Source: Thermoplasmata archaeon (GTDB lineage: Archaea; Thermoplasmatota; Thermoplasmata; RBG-16-68-12; JAGMCJ01). Taken from it: a stretch of 10,057 nt of DNA. The notes beneath the pieces are model-generated. The model was not told the origin of the DNA. It did not search any database and saw nothing but the letters and a program-made list of their open reading frames with translations. The number at the start of each line of letters is the position of its first letter. Within the stretch, counting starts at the first letter, position 1. The position numbers were made by a program, and so were the translations under genes. The stretch is from the NCBI GenBank assembly GCA_023129265.1, contig JAGMCJ010000073.1, positions 1-10,057 on the forward strand. The letters run 5' to 3'. Positions 1-6,125 of the stretch are shown one piece after another.

Positions 1-614
1 TGTTCGAGATATGGGACATCATGGAGCACAAGAAGGTGATGATGAAGTCCCCCGAGGAGCTCTATGACATACTGGCATTGATCGGCGCGAAATCCCGTTT
101 CGTCATCAAGCGGGTCTTCCCGAAGAAGGGGAAGCTTCCTCCGAAGGAGGCCGTGGCGGCCGTTTCCACCGAGAAGCTCGCGCACATAGCGGGCGAGTAC
201 GTGGGGAAGGACGATCCCGTCGCGGTGGTGAGGGCGCAGTCGGGACTTCCGGCGTTGGGAGAGGTCCTGGAGCCGTTTGCCTTCCCGCACTTGGTCAGCG
301 GCTGGATGCGGGGGTCCCACAACGGCCCGCTCATGCCGGTCTCACTGGTCGACGCGAAGTGCACGAGATTCGATGGGCCGCCAAGGGTCCTCGCGCTGGG
401 CTTCCAGGTCAACGACGCCACGCTTGTCGGTCCTGTGGACCTCTTCGACGATCCGGCCTTCGACCCGACGAGGAAGAAGGCTGCTGAGATAGCGGACTAC
501 ATGAGAAGACACGGTCCGTTCGAGCCCCATAGGTTACCGCTTTCGGAGATGGAGTACACGACCCTGCCGAAGGTCCTTTCCAAGCTATCATCTAGATTCG
601 AGGCAATGGAATGA
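1..614 (+). CDS. fbp: Fructose-1,6-bisphosphate aldolase/phosphatase (class V FBPase), C-terminal part
   Basis: The reading frame is open to the window edge (first full codon at 3), so the 5' part is missing; about 203 C-terminal residues are present, against roughly 360-390 for the whole family protein. Conserved stretches of the archaeal bifunctional enzyme are visible: VIKRVFPK, AGEYVGKDDPVAVVRAQSG, RGSHNGPLMPV, FDGPPRVLALGFQ and a C-terminal GPFEPHRLPLSEMEYTTLP. The ATG at 21 is internal, because the preceding codons (FEIWDI) continue the homologous sequence. In this family one active site condenses dihydroxyacetone phosphate with glyceraldehyde 3-phosphate and then removes the 1-phosphate, giving fructose 6-phosphate irreversibly for gluconeogenesis in the cytoplasm. 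The gene overlaps tpiA by ATGA (611-614), so the two are almost certainly cotranscribed. The family call is firm; catalysis was not tested and the N-terminal metal ligands lie outside the window. Confidence 0.93.
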   Translation, partial: FEIWDIMEHKKVMMKSPEELYDILALIGAKSRFVIKRVFPKKGKLPPKEAVAAVSTEKLAHIAGEYVGKDDPVAVVRAQSGLPALGEVLEPFAFPHLVSGWMRGSHNGPLMPVSLVDAKCTRFDGPPRVLALGFQVNDATLVGPVDLFDDPAFDPTRKKAAEIADYMRRHGPFEPHRLPLSEMEYTTLPKVLSKLSSRFEAME

Positions 615-1279
615 CGAACGTCATCATAGTCAACTTCAAGTCCTATGAGGAGGGCACGGGCAGGAGAGGGTTCGAACTCGCGAGGACCTGTGAGAAGGTC
701 TCCCTCGACTCCAACGTTGACGTGATAGTCTGCCCGCCACTCGTTCACCTCGGTCAGTATGCTGACGAGCTGAGCATTCCTGTGTACGCCCAGCATGTCG
801 ACGCCGCCGCCGCGGGAAGTCACACGGGCCACATCACGCCGATGTCCGTCAAGGAGGGGGGCGGGCAGGGAACGCTCGTCAACCACTCGGAAAGGAGGAT
901 GCGGATCGCCGATATCGAGCGGGCGGTCGTTGAGTGCAAGAGGGTCGATATCTCGACGGTCGTGTGCACAAACAGCGTCAGGGTCAGCAAGGCCTGTGCT
1001 TCCCTGTCTCCCACGTACATTGCGATCGAGCCGCCGGAGCTGATCGGCGGGGACATACCTGTCACAAAGGCCAAACCCGAGGTCATCAGCGGCGCCGTGG
1101 AGGCGATCAAGTCCGTCAACAAGGAGATTGAGGTCCTCTGCGGGGCGGGAATCAAGACGGGCAGGGACGTACGGAAAGCCATCGAATTGGGATCATCCGG
1201 TGTTCTCATTGCATCAGGAGTCGTCAAGTCGAAGGACCCGGAGAAAACGATGCTGGACCTGATGTCTGGTGTTTCGTAG
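611..1279 (+). CDS. tpiA: Triosephosphate isomerase, archaeal short form
   Basis: The 222-residue product interconverts glyceraldehyde 3-phosphate and dihydroxyacetone phosphate. Its length fits archaeal TIMs (about 220-230 residues; bacterial and eukaryotic forms are about 250). Residues expected at the active site are visible: N8 and K10 in VNFKSY, the electrophilic His92 in LVNHSERR, the catalytic base Glu140 in AIEPPELIG, and phosphate-binding glycines in LCGAGIKTG (about 177-184) and GVLIASGVV (about 197-205). The ATG start at 611 lies inside the stop of the upstream aldolase/phosphatase gene (ATGA), with a weak GAGG at 600-603 as a possible ribosome-binding site. The product supplies the substrate pair used by the upstream enzyme, so the operon makes metabolic sense. 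No poly-T terminator is evident just after the stop. Nothing is odd about the sequence. Confidence 0.97.
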   Translation: MTNVIIVNFKSYEEGTGRRGFELARTCEKVSLDSNVDVIVCPPLVHLGQYADELSIPVYAQHVDAAAAGSHTGHITPMSVKEGGGQGTLVNHSERRMRIADIERAVVECKRVDISTVVCTNSVRVSKACASLSPTYIAIEPPELIGGDIPVTKAKPEVISGAVEAIKSVNKEIEVLCGAGIKTGRDVRKAIELGSSGVLIASGVVKSKDPEKTMLDLMSGVS

Positions 1280-1333
1280 GGTCGGCTCGAACGGGGCCTC
1301 CTTCATCGGTTCTATGTGAGTTGTGTCTAGTCA

Positions 1334-1350
1334 GCATGTGCCTTACATGC
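1334..1350. repeat. Small inverted repeat in the tpiA-LTD/PLD intergenic gap
   Basis: The 113-base gap 1280-1392 holds a perfect 6-base inverted repeat, GCATGT and ACATGC, around a 5-base loop. It is not followed by a T-run, so it is not a convincing terminator. It lies just upstream of the weak TATA-like element of the next gene and could be an operator or chance. I see nothing else in the gap. Confidence 0.25.
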
Positions 1351-1360
1351 GCTAGCCCAG

Positions 1361-1368
1361 GATAAGTA
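1361..1368 (+). promoter_or_regulatory. Weak TATA-like element before the LTD/PLD gene
   Basis: GATAAGTA is centred about 28 bases before the ATG at 1393. This is the spacing at which an archaeal TATA box would place transcription at or next to the start codon. No Shine-Dalgarno sequence precedes the ATG, which fits a leaderless mRNA. The match to TATA is poor, so the call rests mainly on spacing shared with other genes here. Confidence 0.35.
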
Positions 1369-1392
1369 CGGGATCTGGGTTAGACTTCACTG

Positions 1393-4005
1393 ATGGTGAA
1401 ATCCGCTCTCATCGCGGCTGCTCTCCTCTTGGCGGCTCTCGTTGGTCTCCCAGCAGGGACGTCGGCCGAGGAGGAAGGCAGACTCATCATCAATGAGGTG
1501 ATGTACGACCCCCCTGGGTCTGAAGTCGACGGAGAGTGGATAGAGGTCCTTGTTGTGGAGGGGGAAACGGACACCGGGGGCTGGACGCTGAGCGACCTCG
1601 ACGGTCATGTGTTCACTCTCCCACCTCTAACCCTTCCCGTGCAAACGTACGTGCTCATGAGAATCGGGGGAGGAATCTCTGAGCTTGACGCGAGTGATGG
1701 CAGAATCACGCTGTACATGAACTTCTCGCAGCCCGTGCTCAACAACAATGGCGATGAACTCCTCTTGGATGGTGGCGGGACTGCCTTCGACTTTTTCGCC
1801 TACGGCTCAGGCAGCCTCGTCGACTATCCTCCTAAGGGGGTTCAATGGGATGGCAGGAACCTCACTTCGAGGGCGGGCCAGTCCCTCTCGCTCTTTCCGA
1901 ATGGAATGCCCTCCGATGGACCGGAAGACTGGTTCTCTCTGCCTCCAACACCTGGCTCATCGAACGGTCTGTACCAGACAGGGGAGGATGACGTACTTCT
2001 CGCAGAAGTCTACTACAACAATCTGAGGGATGATGAGTACGTCTGCATTCTCAATCGCGGCACTTGGGATGTCAATCTCACGGGCTGGATCATCACGGAC
2101 CATGAGGCGGATGTCTCTTTCCCTGAGAGCACGATTATCCGTTCGAGGCAGGGACTGTGCCTGACCCACAACTCGACTTCCTACTACGAGGATGTGCTCG
2201 CGGAAGCGGACTTCACGTATCGCAAGGGCGACGTGGATTGTATGTCGGTCTACGGAGGTCAATTCGCCCTCAGAAACGATGGGGACGAGGTCGTGATCCT
2301 GACACAGTACGGCAGAGAAGTGGACTCGTTTGTTTGGGGAGATTCCGAGACAATGGTACTCGGATGGGAGGGGGAACCTGCAGACATCACCAGGAAGGGT
2401 GCAAGTGCGAGGAGACTGTCGAAGAACGGGACACTGACAGACACCAATTCGTCAAGCGACTGGCAGAGTCTGAAGGATTTCGGGATAGGGCAGTCGAGTT
2501 TCGGGCGGGAATCGTTCACTGTGAGCGGTCCCGTGATCTCCTTCTATTCCCCCGGAATCTCTTTGGAGATCCTCAGAGAACTCCTGAGAAACGCGACGCA
2601 CAGCATACTGCTAAATGCGTACCAACTCACCAGCAAAGCCATAGGTGACGAGCTTGCGAAGGCCGCCTTGAGGGGCACGGAGGTGAGGATCCTCCTCGAG
2701 GGACAGCCTGTCAGTGGCATGACCAGCAGAGGACTCGCGCTGATCGAAGACCTTGCTTCGTTAGGTGTCGACGTGAGACTCCTCGTGGAGTCCCCTGAGG
2801 ATGCGACATTCAAGAGATATGCCTACAATCATGCGAAGTACGCGGTGATCGACAACAGGAGTCTGTTGCTCTCCTCGGAGAACTGGGGAAATAACGGCTA
2901 CCCGGATGACGGAGAAGGGAACAGAGGATGGGGTGTTGTAGTGGAGGACGAGGAGCTTGCCGCGTACTTCACGCACGTGTTCTTGGAGGACTGGAACCCG
3001 CTACGGAGAGACAGCATGGCATTTGATGATGCGCTTGAGCGGCTCCATGTCCACGAGGATGAGGATGCCTCCCAAGGACGTGAAGAGCCATTCCTCACTG
3101 AGCTGAGACTGACTGAAGCCGTTGAGGTGACAGCGCTCATTGGACCTGACAATGCAATGGATGATGACACGATTCTGGGGATGATCGACGCTGCTGAGGA
3201 CCGAATACTCGTTGAGCAGTTCTACATCCGAAAGACCTGGAGAGTCAGGGGAAACGAGTTCCTGAATCCCTTCCTGGACAGGCTGATAAAGGCCGCCGAA
3301 AGAGGCTGTGAGGTGAAGGTACTGCTTGACCCGACATGGTACAACGTCCTCCCAAGTGACCCAAATGACAACGATGACACAGTAGAGTTCCTCAACTCGC
3401 TGGCCGTGGGACAGAATCTGAACATGACCGCCAAGCTGATGGACCTCGACGCGCACGGCATAGTGAAGCTCCACAACAAGGGGATGGTCGTGGACGGTGA
3501 TCGAGTCCTCATATCCAGCCTCAACTGGAACTACAACTCCTTTGCGAGGAACAGGGAAGCCGGTCTGATACTGACAAACGAGCGAATAGCGGCGTACTTC
3601 GAGCGCATCTTCATGCACGACTGGAAGGATGATGTTGCGCCTCCGGTAGCCATAATCGATGGGGCGGCGACTGCGAGAGTTGGTGAGTCTGTCATGCTCA
3701 GTGCTCTGAGTTCCTATGACGACAGCGGAATAGTCCGTTTCTCGTGGGACACGGACTCAGATGGCCTCGAAGATTCGAGTGACCCGGTGATCCACGTCTC
3801 CTTCCCTAGAGCGGGGACATTCACGATATCGCTCGAGGTAGAGGACAGTTGGGGGAACACTGACGCGACATCCATTGAGCTGGTCGTGGAGGAGGACGAT
3901 GGACCTCCTGGACTGGAACTCGCGGTTGTGGCCATCGCGATTCCGGCGGTTTCCCTCCCAGCGTTCCTTTATCACTTCAGAAAAAGGCGCACAAAAGATA
4001 TATAA
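1393..4005 (+). CDS. Surface-anchored LTD-LTD-PLD-PLD-PKD protein, probable extracellular nuclease or phosphodiesterase
   Basis: The 870-residue protein has a clear multidomain layout. Residues 1-25 form a signal peptide, with cleavage likely after TSA. Two lamin-tail domains follow at about 31-138 (LIINEVMYDPPG...EWIEV) and 199-315 (LLAEVYYNN...DEVVILTQYGREVDSFVWG). Two phospholipase-D-type domains come next at about 378-533 and 577-743, each with a complete HxKx4D motif (H480-K482-D487 and H694-K696-D701) followed by SSxN. A PKD-like beta domain spans about 750-838 and contains a DTDSDGLED acidic, possibly calcium-binding loop. The C-terminus has one membrane helix (about 841-862) and a basic tail, KRRTKD. 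The predicted location is the outer cell surface. HKD enzymes cleave phosphodiester bonds, and two motifs make one active site. Lamin-tail domains often accompany secreted nucleases, so DNA is a plausible substrate, but a phospholipid substrate is not excluded. The ATG at 1393 is chosen because it opens the signal peptide. Confidence 0.9.
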   Translation: MVKSALIAAALLLAALVGLPAGTSAEEEGRLIINEVMYDPPGSEVDGEWIEVLVVEGETDTGGWTLSDLDGHVFTLPPLTLPVQTYVLMRIGGGISELDASDGRITLYMNFSQPVLNNNGDELLLDGGGTAFDFFAYGSGSLVDYPPKGVQWDGRNLTSRAGQSLSLFPNGMPSDGPEDWFSLPPTPGSSNGLYQTGEDDVLLAEVYYNNLRDDEYVCILNRGTWDVNLTGWIITDHEADVSFPESTIIRSRQGLCLTHNSTSYYEDVLAEADFTYRKGDVDCMSVYGGQFALRNDGDEVVILTQYGREVDSFVWGDSETMVLGWEGEPADITRKGASARRLSKNGTLTDTNSSSDWQSLKDFGIGQSSFGRESFTVSGPVISFYSPGISLEILRELLRNATHSILLNAYQLTSKAIGDELAKAALRGTEVRILLEGQPVSGMTSRGLALIEDLASLGVDVRLLVESPEDATFKRYAYNHAKYAVIDNRSLLLSSENWGNNGYPDDGEGNRGWGVVVEDEELAAYFTHVFLEDWNPLRRDSMAFDDALERLHVHEDEDASQGREEPFLTELRLTEAVEVTALIGPDNAMDDDTILGMIDAAEDRILVEQFYIRKTWRVRGNEFLNPFLDRLIKAAERGCEVKVLLDPTWYNVLPSDPNDNDDTVEFLNSLAVGQNLNMTAKLMDLDAHGIVKLHNKGMVVDGDRVLISSLNWNYNSFARNREAGLILTNERIAAYFERIFMHDWKDDVAPPVAIIDGAATARVGESVMLSALSSYDDSGIVRFSWDTDSDGLEDSSDPVIHVSFPRAGTFTISLEVEDSWGNTDATSIELVVEEDDGPPGLELAVVAIAIPAVSLPAFLYHFRKRRTKDI
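3997..4005 (+). promoter_or_regulatory. TATA box of the Cas4-like nuclease gene
   Basis: GATATATAA is preceded by an A-rich BRE-like stretch (3993-3996) and centred 26 bases upstream of the GTG at 4027. Its last three bases are the TAA stop of the upstream gene. The spacing would start transcription at the GTG, giving a leaderless mRNA; no Shine-Dalgarno sequence is present. The nuclease therefore probably has its own promoter even though only 21 bases separate the two genes. Confidence 0.7.
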
Positions 4006-4026
4006 GGACGCGGTAAATGAAATCTC

Positions 4027-5019
4027 GTGGCAGATGGAACGGCGTTCTCAGCAAGCGATCTCGAGAAATATGGATACTGCCCGCTCAGTTGGTGGCTGAG
4101 CAAGGACGACGCAGACGAAGAAGACCTCTCAGAAGGAGAGAGAAGGCATGCCAAGATAGCCTCGGAGATCACCAAGATAAGTAGGCAGGAAGGTCATGCC
4201 AGGGAGTCTGAATCGGCCGTTCTCTACTTCGCCATAGCCGCCACTTTCATTTCCATTCTCGGAGTGACGATCCTGCAGAGGGAGCAGTCCGTTGGCGAGA
4301 TTCTCGTCGCCATGTCTCTGATATGGTTGCTGGCCTCTTCCTACTTCCTCTACAAGGCGGAGACGCTCGCAACTAAGGTGGACCGTCTGATATCTGAGAG
4401 AGTCGTCCTAGGATTCGCGATGATAGCGACCGTGATAGCCATATATTCGGTCTCGATGACCATCTATCAGGACCTCCTTCTCAGCGAAGTGCTTCAGGTA
4501 ATCGCGCTTGGCTGGCTGATTGGGGCGTCCTACTTCCTCTACAGGTCTCTGAAGCACTTGGAGGTGGCCAAGGCGAAGCGGGAGACGTACGAGGTAAGGG
4601 ACGGAAGGATTGAGTTCATAGACGACGAGCATATCAGGCCGAAGATGTTTGAGTCCGAGAAGTACGGACTCAGGGGCCGACCTGACTACGTTGTCCTCGA
4701 GGGGGAGTACCACATCCCTGTGGAGATCAAGACGGGAAGGACGCCGAGAGGTCCACTGTTCTCGCACATCCTGCAGACCGCTGCTTACTGCGTTCTCCTG
4801 GAGGAAGAATACGGCAAGTCCCCCCCTTACGGCATTCTGAAGTACGGAGAAATCGAGCACGAGATCGACTATACGCCTGACCTCAAGCAACTGGTCCTTG
4901 GCAAGCTGGAGGATATGCGGAAGGCCAGAGAAACTGGCATTGTGCATAGGAACCACGCCAGAAAGATGAAGTGTGTCCATTGCTCTCGGAGAAGCATCTG
5001 CCCCGAGAAGCTAGCCTAG
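4027..5019 (+). CDS. Membrane-embedded Cas4-like PD-(D/E)XK nuclease
   Basis: The 330-residue protein has the signature of Cas4/Dna2-type (DUF83/RecB-like) nucleases. It opens with FSASDLEKYGYCP (first cluster cysteine C18) and has H41 in the helix after it. The PD-(D/E)XK core shows D220 in GRPD and E233-x-K235 in PVEIKTG, followed by Q250 and Y254 of the QxxxY motif. The C-terminus has C316-x2-C319-x5-C325, completing four cysteines for a [4Fe-4S] cluster. Between H41 and the core lies an insert with four predicted membrane helices (about 64-84, 91-109, 126-147, 152-173), arranged as two similar hairpins. In known Cas4 proteins the region is soluble. Family members cut or resect DNA ends; Cas4 trims CRISPR prespacers, but no array or cas gene is visible here. 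The GTG at 4027 is the only possible start, as an in-frame TGA sits at 4018-4020. The stop shares CTAG with the convergent gene. Confidence 0.88.
   Translation: MADGTAFSASDLEKYGYCPLSWWLSKDDADEEDLSEGERRHAKIASEITKISRQEGHARESESAVLYFAIAATFISILGVTILQREQSVGEILVAMSLIWLLASSYFLYKAETLATKVDRLISERVVLGFAMIATVIAIYSVSMTIYQDLLLSEVLQVIALGWLIGASYFLYRSLKHLEVAKAKRETYEVRDGRIEFIDDEHIRPKMFESEKYGLRGRPDYVVLEGEYHIPVEIKTGRTPRGPLFSHILQTAAYCVLLEEEYGKSPPYGILKYGEIEHEIDYTPDLKQLVLGKLEDMRKARETGIVHRNHARKMKCVHCSRRSICPEKLA
4228..4554 (+). repeat. Tandem duplication of a membrane hairpin within the nuclease
   Basis: Residues about 68-113 and 130-176 of the nuclease align along their length. Both begin FAxxAT or close to it, both continue with EIL or EVL about 20 residues later, and both end in WLxxxSYFLY or WLxxASYFLY. 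The period is 62-63 residues. At DNA level an exact 16-base repeat, TCCTACTTCCTCTACA, occurs at 4339-4354 and 4528-4543, 189 bases (63 codons) apart and in frame. The most direct reading is duplication of one two-helix unit. Confidence 0.75.
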
Positions 5020-5351
5020 TCCTTCTCCTTCCCGGACCCGCCAAGCTGATCGTTCATTCTCTCGACCGCTTCCTTGATCTCGGCAACCTCCTCCCTCATT
5101 CTGAGCATCTCCTCCTCGAAGGGCGTGAATGCCTGCACGGAGAGAATCCGATGACTGATGAAGACGCCCACGAACATGGCCCCAATGACGGCGAGTATCG
5201 CAATCACGACCAGGACGACCAAGAAGAGGAAGAAGTTGGCGATTATGTCTCCGAATGTTACGACCCCTGTCATCTGGGCCCCAAGCACGACTGTCAAGAT
5301 GATCACTACTGTCAGCCAGAGCAACGTCCACTTGCTGATTCTGATGCTCAT
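5016..5351 (-). CDS. Small membrane protein with two helices and a C-terminal coiled coil
   Basis: The 111-residue product matches no family I recognise. Two hydrophobic segments are evident at about 8-25 and 37-65. The second is long and is followed by SHRILSVQAF and a charged heptad-like helix (about 78-102, EEEMLRMREEVAEIKEAVERM) that suggests a cytoplasmic coiled coil. The tail is GGSGKEKD. The ATG at 5351 is supported by a perfect AGGAGG at 5354-5359 and overlaps the stop of the upstream gene (ATGA), so it is the second gene of a two-gene operon. Its TAG stop shares the palindrome CTAG with the stop of the convergent nuclease. A role as a partner or scaffold of the neighbouring membrane proteins is possible but unsupported beyond position. 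Confidence 0.8.
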   Translation of the reverse strand: MSIRISKWTLLWLTVVIILTVVLGAQMTGVVTFGDIIANFFLFLVVLVVIAILAVIGAMFVGVFISHRILSVQAFTPFEEEMLRMREEVAEIKEAVERMNDQLGGSGKEKD

Positions 5352-5827
5352 CGCCTCCTGAGGTACAATCGCTGTCTGAATGGGACATCCTCCTGTTCCT
5401 CGGAACCCCAGACTCCGTCTTCATCCTCCAAGGAAATCCAGAGGACTGTTGTCCCCTCTTCCTGTTCCACTCGCACAATGCAGTTGAGCCACCACTCGTC
5501 CTCCTTCACGTATGCGGTGACGTCGATGCGCATTTCCGTCGTCTCGTCCAGCAACACCATCCGTTTTGTGACGTAGCTCTCATTCTCCAGCATGTATTCT
5601 TCGTACGTCTCGTTGTCTATGCCCTTCACGACTATCGAGATCCGGTCGTACCTGTTGTCTGATAGTGCGCCCTTGATGTATATCTGCACCTCGCTGTCGC
5701 TTGCATCGATGAGCATCATGGGTATTTTGGCTATGTCGGACTCTCCGTGCCCCATAAGTGTCGGGGTGATTATGTTCAGCATCAGGAGTGCGAGCAGGAC
5801 TGAGACCATTGCTGTCTCCTTTAACAT
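5348..5827 (-). CDS. Hypothetical secreted or membrane-anchored protein
   Basis: The product is 159 residues if translation starts at the ATG at 5827. An in-frame TTG at 5839 would add four residues, but the TATA-like box at 5851-5858 is 27-28 bases from the ATG and only about 16 from the TTG, so the ATG is preferred. Residues about 7-25 are hydrophobic (MVSVLLALLMLNIITPTLM) and look like a signal peptide or N-terminal anchor. The rest is acidic and beta-rich in appearance, with alternating hydrophobic residues (EVQIYIKG, RISIVVKGI, MRIDVTAYV), potential N-glycosylation sites (NET, NES) and a basic end (RQRLYLRRR). I do not recognise the family. It overlaps the next minus-strand gene by ATGA, so the pair is cotranscribed. 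Confidence 0.75.
   Translation of the reverse strand: MLKETAMVSVLLALLMLNIITPTLMGHGESDIAKIPMMLIDASDSEVQIYIKGALSDNRYDRISIVVKGIDNETYEEYMLENESYVTKRMVLLDETTEMRIDVTAYVKEDEWWLNCIVRVEQEEGTTVLWISLEDEDGVWGSEEQEDVPFRQRLYLRRR
5354..5359 (-). promoter_or_regulatory. Shine-Dalgarno site of the coiled-coil membrane protein gene
   Basis: On the minus strand AGGAGG lies two bases before the ATG at 5351, inside the end of the upstream coding region. It contrasts with the apparently leaderless first gene of the operon and fits the usual archaeal pattern of Shine-Dalgarno sites for internal operon genes. Confidence 0.7.
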
Positions 5828-5850
5828 CCATCTCCACAACCTGCAGGCGG

Positions 5851-5858
5851 TACATAAA
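5851..5858 (-). promoter_or_regulatory. TATA-like box of the small membrane-protein operon
   Basis: On the minus strand the sequence reads TTTATGTA, centred 27-28 bases upstream of the ATG at 5827, and no Shine-Dalgarno site precedes that ATG. The spacing matches the other leaderless candidates in the window. Confidence 0.55.
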
Positions 5859-5878
5859 TCTTAGTCGAGTTGCGGTGG

Positions 5879-5892
5879 AAAAAACGAAAAAA
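5879..5892 (-). terminator. Oligo-T terminator-like tract
   Basis: On the minus strand two runs of six T are separated by CG. Archaeal termination commonly occurs at such T-tracts without a hairpin. It lies just upstream of the promoter at 5851-5858. It would insulate that operon from readthrough, or end a short transcript arising in 5893-6031. Confidence 0.5.
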
Positions 5893-6031
5893 GGTGGGAT
5901 TCCTTCTTTCTGGACGTCTGGCTCGGCTCGGAACTCAACAACTGGAGATGAAAAGAGCACGCGGCACGCGCCGCCCGCCGTGTCGATTGTGAGGTTCAAG
6001 ATCCATGGGATAGAGGGAGGCACCCAGACAC
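5893..6031. other. Non-coding interval between two minus-strand T-tracts
   Basis: The whole gap 5828-6125 (about 300 bases) contains no convincing gene. Its centre, between the T-tracts, is more G+C-rich and holds a perfect 5-base stem, GCGGC and GCCGC, around ACGC (5961-5974), inside a longer stretch of alternating GC motifs. On the minus strand this hairpin is followed within a few bases by TTTT. It may be a structured RNA, a second terminator, or simply spacer. Frames that run through it are fragments lacking conserved features. Confidence 0.3.
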
Positions 6032-6046
6032 AAAAATAAAAAAAAA
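6032..6046 (-). terminator. Poly-T terminator of the ribbon-helix-helix gene
   Basis: On the minus strand a run of seven C (6053-6047) is followed by nine T, one A and five T, about 80 bases after the stop of the regulator gene. It is the longest T-tract I noticed in the window and a typical archaeal terminator. Confidence 0.7.
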
Positions 6047-6125
6047 GGGGGGGAGGTAAGCGTGAAGTGATAGGGCTAGTCCTGTTGCCTATGGATCGAT
6101 CCCATCCCTGGCAATGTTGACAAGG

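Noticed and set aside
3001..3618. A 205-residue minus-strand frame inside the surface protein gene
   Set aside because: It is antisense to the second HKD domain, which has clear homologous motifs on the plus strand.
4027..5019. Assignment of the nuclease as CRISPR-associated Cas4
   Set aside because: No repeat-spacer array and no cas1, cas2 or effector gene is in the window, and the membrane insert is unlike CRISPR Cas4; only the nuclease family is claimed.
4971..5576. A 201-residue plus-strand frame after the nuclease
   Set aside because: It is the complement of two coupled minus-strand genes with good starts and membrane helices; its product is rich in Ser, His and Pro in a way typical of antisense frames.
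5580..6023. A 147-residue minus-strand frame covering the non-coding gap and part of the secreted protein gene
   Set aside because: It reads out of frame through the better-supported 159-residue gene, crosses that gene's promoter and the T-tract, and has no recognisable motif.
5985..6030. A tRNA-like TPsiC motif (GGTTCAAGATCC) in the non-coding gap
   Set aside because: The flanking bases do not form the five-base T stem and no acceptor or anticodon arm could be placed around it.
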